This document shows positions 35,829-40,763 of a stretch of DNA of 40,763 bases, one piece after another. Under the pieces are notes generated by a model, which was not told the DNA's origin, did no database searches, and saw nothing but the letters and a program-made list of their open reading frames with translations. The stretch comes from Rickettsia hoogstraalii (GTDB lineage Bacteria; Pseudomonadota; Alphaproteobacteria; Rickettsiales; Rickettsiaceae), in NCBI RefSeq assembly GCF_000825685.1, contig NZ_CCXM01000002.1, positions 1 to 40,763 of the forward strand, read 5' to 3'. How positions within the stretch are numbered: position 1 is the first letter of the stretch; each line of letters starts with the position of its first letter. Both the position numbers and the translations under genes were made by a program.

Positions 35829-36590
35829 ATGATACTAAAATTTTTAAAGTATTATTTTTATATTATAATATTATTAAGTACAAAATCTATGGCATCGCTA
35901 AATCCAGAAGCAGAACGATATATATCAAGCATGATTAATAAACATGTACCATATCAGGTAAGTGTTCTTAACAATAATTTTATTATCAATAATGTTAACG
36001 CTTATCCTCCTGGAAAATTAACTGCCATGTTTGCAAAATTTTTAATAGACAACAATTTAGTAAAAAATAAGGTGTTTGCAGATATAGGATCTGGATGCTT
36101 TGCCTTAGGTATAATAGCTGCAAAGAACGGGGCTCGTACAATTATTGGTAGTGATATAAGTGAACATGCAATACAATGTGCAAAAGATAATTTGATACTT
36201 CATGGTATTACAAAAAATATGTATTTATTTAATGGAGAAGGTGTATTACCGTTGTTACCAAAATTTCTCGGTAAGATAGATATACTTGTCTCAGGGGTGC
36301 CTTGGGATAATTTATCTAAAAATGAATTTAACGGTATAATACCTGCAAGACAATCAATCAGTCGTGCTTTTTATGATGTTGATAATGCACTCATAAAAGA
36401 TATTATGTTGCAAGGTTTTAATTTATTATCAAATCAAGGAAGAATATTTATTACTTCATCACTAAGAAAAATTCAACGAATAGAGCAATTATGCTCAGAG
36501 TATCAACTAAATTGTAAGATACTTAAAGGTGAGGATATACACAATGATGGTAACACACATTATATATTAGAAATAACTCGTATAAAATAG
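35829..36590 (+). CDS. SAM-dependent methyltransferase with signal peptide-like start
   Basis: This 253-residue class I methyltransferase has motif I ADIGSGCFALGI (84-95), the acidic end of strand 2 in GSDISEHAI (107-115) and a motif IV-like VSGVPWDN (154-161), where protein-glutamine methyltransferases would have NPPY. The region PPGKLTAMFAKFL recalls PrmA/PrmC-type enzymes. Residues 1-22 (two lysines, then YYFYIIILLSTKSMA) look like a signal peptide. Export would be odd for an enzyme that needs cytoplasmic SAM, unless it acts in a host cell. It could also simply be a hydrophobic start. The frame is intact and the gene stands alone. Substrate unknown. Confidence 0.75.
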   Translation: MILKFLKYYFYIIILLSTKSMASLNPEAERYISSMINKHVPYQVSVLNNNFIINNVNAYPPGKLTAMFAKFLIDNNLVKNKVFADIGSGCFALGIIAAKNGARTIIGSDISEHAIQCAKDNLILHGITKNMYLFNGEGVLPLLPKFLGKIDILVSGVPWDNLSKNEFNGIIPARQSISRAFYDVDNALIKDIMLQGFNLLSNQGRIFITSSLRKIQRIEQLCSEYQLNCKILKGEDIHNDGNTHYILEITRIK

Positions 36591-36683
36591 GGTATATACT
36601 TATTTAACTTATAGTAGTTGATACGGAATGTGGAAAAAGTTGTTGACAGTTAAGACTGTATCTCAACTATTACATAAGTCGCT

Positions 36684-36724
36684 CCGCCAGCGTGCCAAGC
36701 AAAGTGCGTAAGGAACAGTTGGTG
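36684..36724. repeat. 41-bp dispersed repeat (copy B, inverted)
   Basis: This is the reverse complement of 18078-18118, with one difference. It lies in the 366-bp gap between the methyltransferase and DUF6880-like genes. The rest of that gap (36591-36956) shows no gene I can support, only A/T-rich sequence with a TTGACA at 36650. Confidence 0.7.
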
Positions 36725-36956
36725 AGAATGGCTTTGTTTGGAAGGGTAATAAATAGGTGTGAAGTATAGGGAGAATGATATATAATATTGTGGATTAGAT
36801 TAATAATAAATTGATAATGCCATACAAGGAACGAGTAAAGCAGGTACTAACAAAAAAGTGATTGACTACGATTATCTTTAGATTTAGCATCCTTTACTAC
36901 TAGTTTCACTAAGGTCGAAGTAAGAGACTAGGAATAACAACTCTAAGAATGATTGT

Positions 36957-37472
36957 ATGATCACCAAGAAACAGCTCATTAATATTGGGTTAGAACAATT
37001 AGCAGAAATTATTTTATCGCTTTATAACAGTAATATAAGCATACAGAAATAACTAGATATGATATTAGCAAGTCTTGACGAAGATCCCAAAAAGATTTTC
37101 TCGATGATTAAAGCTGAGATATCATCTTTGAAAAAATCCAGCAGATTCATTGACTATTATGAATCGGATAATTTTGCTACCAAAATTGATCAATTACGTA
37201 TGCATATTACTAGGGATTTATTACCAAGGTTTCCAAATCATGCTGTTGATTTATTAACAGCTTTCTTAGATTTACATCCCAGGACTTTAAATAGAGTGGA
37301 TGACAGTAACTACCTCTTTAGAAGAATGATAGAGCTAGTATTTAATCATTATTCATCTCAATGTGAAAATATTGCAGAGAAAAGCAACAGTGATAACGGC
37401 ATGAGCAAAAGTTTAAGTAATCGTATGAAAGAGCTTATCAAATCAGGATATATGTTCAAGCTACTCAGGTGA
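36957..37472 (+). pseudogene. DUF6880-like gene with premature stop
   Basis: A frame starts at ATG 36957 (MITKKQLINIGLEQLAEII) and meets a TAA at 37050-37052. It continues in the same frame from 37059 to 37472 with SRFIDYYESDNFATKIDQ, NHAVDLLTAFLDLHP and RVDDSNYLFRRMI. The pattern resembles DUF6880 proteins, which are poorly understood. Without the stop it would be about 171 residues, shorter than usual. Translation could restart at 37059, giving a 137-residue piece. A decayed gene is the simplest reading. Confidence 0.6.
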
Positions 37473-37503
37473 GCCTTACTTAAGGCAGGATATAGAGTTA
37501 ATC

Positions 37504-37780
37504 ATGAATAGGAAATCTGAAGTGATTAAAGAGCTTATTCACAGAGTGCAGGAAAGAGCAAAGGTTATTACCAATGATACCGCAGTGTTACTGGTTGATT
37601 TAGACAATGGTGAATCTGTGACTGATGTAGCCAATATAGCTTTGTTGGGCGAATATTAGGAATCAATGCCTGTATGGTGGTGCATATAGCTACCCATACT
37701 AGCTTTATAGGCTTAAAACAGAGATTTAAGTTTTTTATCACAGGTGATGATTATGAAAAATGCAGAGACATAGAATCTTA
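37504..37780 (+). pseudogene. decayed gene fragment, unrecognised
   Basis: MNRKSEVIKELIHRVQERAK leads to VLLVDLDNGESVTDVANIAL, then a stop at about 37657-37659. The next frame continues with GRILGINACMVVHIATHTSF, ending DDYEKCRDIES near 37780. The join is a one-base shift. Similar length on both sides suggests one gene of about 92 codons or the middle of a larger one. Family not recognised. Confidence 0.45.
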
Positions 37781-37781
37781 A

Positions 37782-37966
37782 CCAAGAATTAATGAGAGCC
37801 GCATCACAAGGTAATTTAGAGGCAGTAAAAAAGCTTATGCTTTGTGGTGCTGATATATATTTTAAGGATCATCAAAGGAGATACTGCCTTGTCACTTGCT
37901 GCAGGAAACGGATATTTAGATATTTTAGAATATTTAAACAGTTTGAAGAAAAGTGAGATTGAATAA
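37782..37966 (+). pseudogene. ankyrin-repeat fragment
   Basis: NQELMRAASQGNLEAVKKLM plus LCGADIYFKDH is a classical ankyrin repeat. A frame shift near 37868 leads to GDTALSLAAGNGYLDILEYL and a stop at 37964-37966. Ankyrin repeats bind proteins and are common in Rickettsia effectors. Only about one and a half repeats remain, so it is a stump. Confidence 0.7.
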
Positions 37967-37992
37967 GTTGCATTTAAAGAGTGGTAATATTC

Positions 37993-38663
37993 ATGAATAG
38001 CACTAATAGAGTCAAACAAGGAAGATTTATAACATTCGAAGGAGTAGATGGAGTAGGCAAATCCACACAATGCCGTATATTATACGAATATTTAGTATCT
38101 AAGAACATTCCTGTTGTTTCAACTAGGGAGACTGGAGGCACAGAAATTGCCGAAGAGATGCGGAGTATTTTGGTACATAGAGACTTACTACCCATGTCGG
38201 AGTTATTGCAAGTTATGGCAGCACGTAAAGAACAAGAGGCTAATCAAACCGTAGATTTGATAGATGAAGGTTTTGAAGAAGAAGAGAATATAGAAAGTAA
38301 CGAGGAGATAGTTAATAAACCTATAGCTCAATCTCTAGTCTTTGACGACGAAGGCTTTAAAGAAGATACAGAGTATGAGAAAGAAGAATTGGTATTAAGA
38401 AATTTTTAAATGCATTTAGTGAACAGAATCCGAAATTAAAAAACGATATAGATAACATTTTACAGAAAGCAGAGAATTATACATTAGAAGAAATTAAAGA
38501 ATGTATTGTTAGTTTTGCACAAACCAGTTTAAAATGGCAAAATGAGCAAAATAATCGTGATGTATTTAGTAGCTGTAGTATAGAAGCCTTAAAAGAGGGT
38601 ATTACTCTTGAGGGTGAAGAGCACACAGATGATGTACCAGGTTATAATGAGATTATGGCATAA
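37993..38663 (+). pseudogene. tmk: thymidylate kinase N-terminus fused to unknown acidic tail
   Basis: The first 70 or so codons match thymidylate kinase: [18 protein letters not shown] with the P-loop, then [18 protein letters not shown] and [10 protein letters not shown]. At that point (about 38222) the sequence changes to a glutamate-rich stretch ([15 protein letters not shown], repeated as [16 protein letters not shown]), which is foreign to Tmk. After a frame shift near 38400 it continues [20 protein letters not shown] and ends near 38663. The lid and the rest of the kinase are missing, so it cannot make dTDP. The start at 37993 gives MNSTNRVKQ; an in-frame start 4 codons earlier is possible. 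Confidence 0.72.
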
Positions 38664-38689
38664 GGAATACATCAAAAGTGTATAATAAT

Positions 38690-38767
38690 ATGAATAGCAA
38701 TTTCAATGCTGATCTTGCTAGATCTGTTAAATGGCATATACTTAACTTTAAAGAAAATAGAAAATAA
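38690..38767 (+). CDS. possible micro-ORF before pleD remnant
   Basis: A 25-codon frame (MNSNFNADLARSVKWHILNF plus five residues) lies between two decayed genes. It has no clear ribosome site and no recognisable relatives. It may be a gene remnant. Confidence 0.2.
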   Translation: MNSNFNADLARSVKWHILNFKENRK

Positions 38768-38794
38768 TAATTTCTAAATTAGGAGCGATAACAG

Positions 38795-40170
38795 ATGACA
38801 GCAATGATTTTGATAGTCGATGATAAACAGCGGAATTTATAGTTACTAGAGGCTAGGGCTATTAAGTGAGTATTATGGGGTATTAACAGCAACAAGTGAC
38901 AAGCAAGCCTTGGAAATATTAGCTGCAAAAAATATAGATGTAGTACTACTTGATATCATGATGCCAGAGATGGATGGATTTGAAGTATGTAGACGTATTA
39001 AGGCTAATCCATTGACCACATATATACCGATAATAATGGTGACCGCAATGGATGAGCAGGATGCAAGATTGCAAGCATTAGAATCAGGGGCAGATGATTT
39101 GCTGCAAAAACCCATTAATCATCTAGCATTATCGATCAGGTTAAAGGCGCTCGCAAGAACTAAAATACTCATAGATGAATTAACATTACGTAATAGTACA
39201 AATGCAGCACTGGGAATTCCTATGATGAATATGGAAGAGGATACACATCTAAGGAAAATCAAAATAATAGATGAAGATGTGGTTAGAGCTAGAAATATTA
39301 AAAATATACTGAGCAAATTAACAGATCATATAGAAATAATCAGTCATATAGAGGAAAAGGATAATAAACATAATGAAGAAAATGTCAGTAATAAAGATAA
39401 TACTGATTTAGTGATTATAAGTTCTACACTCGAGGCGTATGATCCATTTAAAATAGTTGCGTGTATTAGTAATAATCCTAACATACAAGATACGATAATA
39501 GTTGGCTTATCAGATGAAATAGATGAAGAGAAGTTAAAAAAAGAGTAGAGCTTGGGGTACAAGATTATTTCATTTATCCAATAGATGAGATAGAGCTACA
39601 AATAAGAACAAGAACATTATTAAAACGAAAAAGGTATCAAGAGGAATATACGTCATCATTTAGAGAAACAGTTAGATATGTCCATCAAAGATACAGTAAT
39701 AGATCTATATAACAGACATTATTTTGATTTTTATGTAATACAGATGGCGAAGAGATCACATGAGTACAAGAACACAGTATGTTTATTGATGTGTGATTTG
39801 TATGATTTTAAGTCAGTAAATGATACTTATGGTCATCAAGCAGGAGATGAGGTGTTAAAACAACTGGGGGAAATACGAAGAAAAAGTTTTAGGATTACTG
39901 ATTTAGTAGCATATGGAGGAGAAGAGTTTATGATATTATTAGATGACGTATTAATGGAAGGAGCAGAGAAAACAGCAGCAAAATTACGCCAAGAGATAGA
40001 AGCAACAGAATTTGTTATATCATCATCACAAGATCACCTCAAACATCAGTATAGGAGTATCGGAATATAAGCAAGGAGAACCTATAGATGCATTTATAGC
40101 AAGAGCAGATAAAGCTGTGTATATGGCTAAACGCAATGGGAAAAATCAAGTAGTTAGAATTCAGGATTAA
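38795..40170 (+). pseudogene. pleD: PleD-like response regulator/diguanylate cyclase, frameshifted
   Basis: The gene begins with AGGAG 9 bases before ATG 38795 (MTAMILIVDDKQRNL), meets a stop at about 38840, and shifts frame. The first receiver domain continues at 38910 with VVLLDIMMPEMDGFEVCRRI (phospho-acceptor Asp) and ends with the conserved Lys in LLQKPINHLAL. A second, degenerate receiver follows (KIKIIDEDVVRARNIKNIL). A shift at about 39546 and another near 39690 lead to the GGDEF domain at 39678-40070: LMCDLYDFKSVNDTYGHQAG and AYGGEEFMILLDD with an intact GGEEF active site. A last shift near 40045 leads to the end, YMAKRNGKNQVVRI. In the family this makes cyclic di-GMP. Five or more breaks make it inactive as read. 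Confidence 0.88.
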
Positions 40171-40177
40171 ATTTAAT

Positions 40178-40645
40178 ATGAATATTTTTGCTACTAACAT
40201 CTGCCCAATAATATCAGCACACAATTTAGATGATAAACGCCTAATAAAAATGGTTCTTGAATCTGCGCAACTTCTCAGCACTGCCATATTTCTCAATAGC
40301 AATATTATACACCACGATATATACAAACCCACTCACCAAAAACATCCATGTACTATTTGGACTTCTTTAAATATTGCTAACTGGGATTGGCTTTTTGTAC
40401 ATTTTCAGTCTCTTTGTCAGGAATATACTTCTCGCTATAATAAAAAACATAAAACAGAACAACTAATACTTACTTTAGCACGATACAGTAAATACCTTCC
40501 TAAGAGCAAAAAGATAACCCCTTTTCCTAATTGTACTAAATCTCAAATACTACTAGTTGATTTCACTAATATTACCGATATACATGAAGCTTACCAAAAA
40601 TATCTTATAACAAAATGGCGATATGATCAAATAATACCAAAATAA
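40178..40645 (+). CDS. conserved phage-type protein, function unknown
   Basis: This 155-residue protein has the start pattern of a family common in phages and some bacteria: MNIFATNICPIISAHNLDDK, then RLIKMVLESAQLLSTAI, and later HQKHPCTIWTSLNIANWDWL and YTSRYNKKH. Conserved Asp, Lys, His and Trp residues suggest an enzyme, but I know of no firm function. The frame is unbroken and starts 8 bp after the pleD remnant. Its presence suggests phage-derived DNA. Confidence 0.65.
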   Translation: MNIFATNICPIISAHNLDDKRLIKMVLESAQLLSTAIFLNSNIIHHDIYKPTHQKHPCTIWTSLNIANWDWLFVHFQSLCQEYTSRYNKKHKTEQLILTLARYSKYLPKSKKITPFPNCTKSQILLVDFTNITDIHEAYQKYLITKWRYDQIIPK

Positions 40646-40647
40646 TG

Positions 40648-40736
40648 GTATGGACCTACCCTATATACAGAATGAGAAGCAGAAGCTAATCTTCTAGGAT
40701 AGGAAATGAATCCTAAACAACAATAAGGAGGTCCAT
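40648..40736 (+). promoter_or_regulatory. structured leader of IS110-type element
   Basis: The 89 bases before the transposase start hold two hairpins. AGAAG (40681) pairs with CTTCT (40691). TAGGAT (40695) pairs with ATCCTA (40710) around a 9-base loop. AAGGAGG lies 6 bases before the ATG. In IS110-group elements the non-coding end can encode a bridge RNA with two loops that guide recombination. The position fits, but the space is short and no target match was made. Confidence 0.35.
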
Positions 40737-40763
40737 ATGGAAGTTACCACAATTGGTATAGAT
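40737..40763 (+). CDS. IS110-type transposase, first nine codons
   Basis: The window ends after MEVTTIGID. This start, with the first catalytic Asp of the DEDD-type RuvC-like domain in IGID, is typical of IS110-family transposases. A strong AAGGAGG lies 6 bases upstream. The rest of the gene is outside the window, so its integrity is unknown. Confidence 0.6.

Overview
The window is AT-rich and crowded with broken genes, duplicated fragments and mobile-element debris. Its gene content points to the genus Rickettsia (Alphaproteobacteria, obligate intracellular). The supporting genes are Ti-type conjugation genes (traC, traD, a traA relaxase), a hydrolase-only SpoT-like gene, a ProP-like transporter, Rpn nuclease genes, ankyrin and TPR genes, and paired small heat shock genes. 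Two ParA partition modules and a large replication protein with a DnaA domain I-like C-terminus suggest a plasmid, or a plasmid joined to a Rickettsiales amplified genetic element. The species and replicon assignments are inferences from gene content, not from a database search.

Layout. 1-1,100: a sliver of a rep gene, then a complete Tn3-type res site (subsites I, II and III) directly upstream of an intact serine resolvase. 1,100-2,200: two Hsp20 genes on the minus strand, one with a signal peptide. 2,370-4,240: remnants of recD2, a Y-family polymerase (umuC-like) and rpn. 4,281-7,150: a Tn3 transposase broken by frameshifts, followed by a tyrosine recombinase. 7,900-10,000: a small membrane protein, an intact Rpn nuclease gene, and scraps of traA and a ProQ-like gene. 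10,233-11,492: an unrecognised single-pass membrane protein with a tyrosine- and proline-motif tail. 11,600-13,250: an IS3 remnant fused to a decayed TPR gene.

13,260-20,250 is the maintenance core. It holds a tandem-HTH regulator, parA plus a ribbon-helix-helix gene (parA frameshifted), a second small ribbon-helix-helix gene, the rep gene, and a second intact parA with a winged-helix partner. The core is bracketed by about 140-bp inverted copies of one promoter and hairpin leader belonging to a TPR gene family. 20,539-22,743 is intact recD2. 22,772-31,520 is the conjugation block: a WGR-like small protein, a membrane protein, traD and traC on the minus strand, a hairpin-rich oriT candidate, and a roughly 7-kb relaxase-helicase-TOPRIM traA gene broken by many frameshifts. 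31,538-33,283: the front half of the Y-family polymerase, a second rep remnant, and an intact TPR gene with a strong terminator. 33,458-36,590: the SpoT-like hydrolase, the ProP-like MFS transporter and a methyltransferase with a signal peptide. 36,957-40,170: a run of decayed genes (DUF6880-like, ankyrin, a thymidylate kinase N-terminus fused to an unknown tail, and a PleD-like diguanylate cyclase). The window ends with an intact phage-type protein of unknown function and the first codons of an IS110-type transposase.

Reading as a whole. Maintenance functions (resolvase, second ParA pair, rep, recD2) look intact. Transfer (traA) and transposition (tnpA, IS3) are broken. The same gene pieces (recD2, rep, umuC, traA tail, rpn, IS3, TPR leader) recur at separate places, so homologous exchange between related elements has shaped the region. 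Many breaks are single-base shifts in A/T runs, and some could be sequencing errors.
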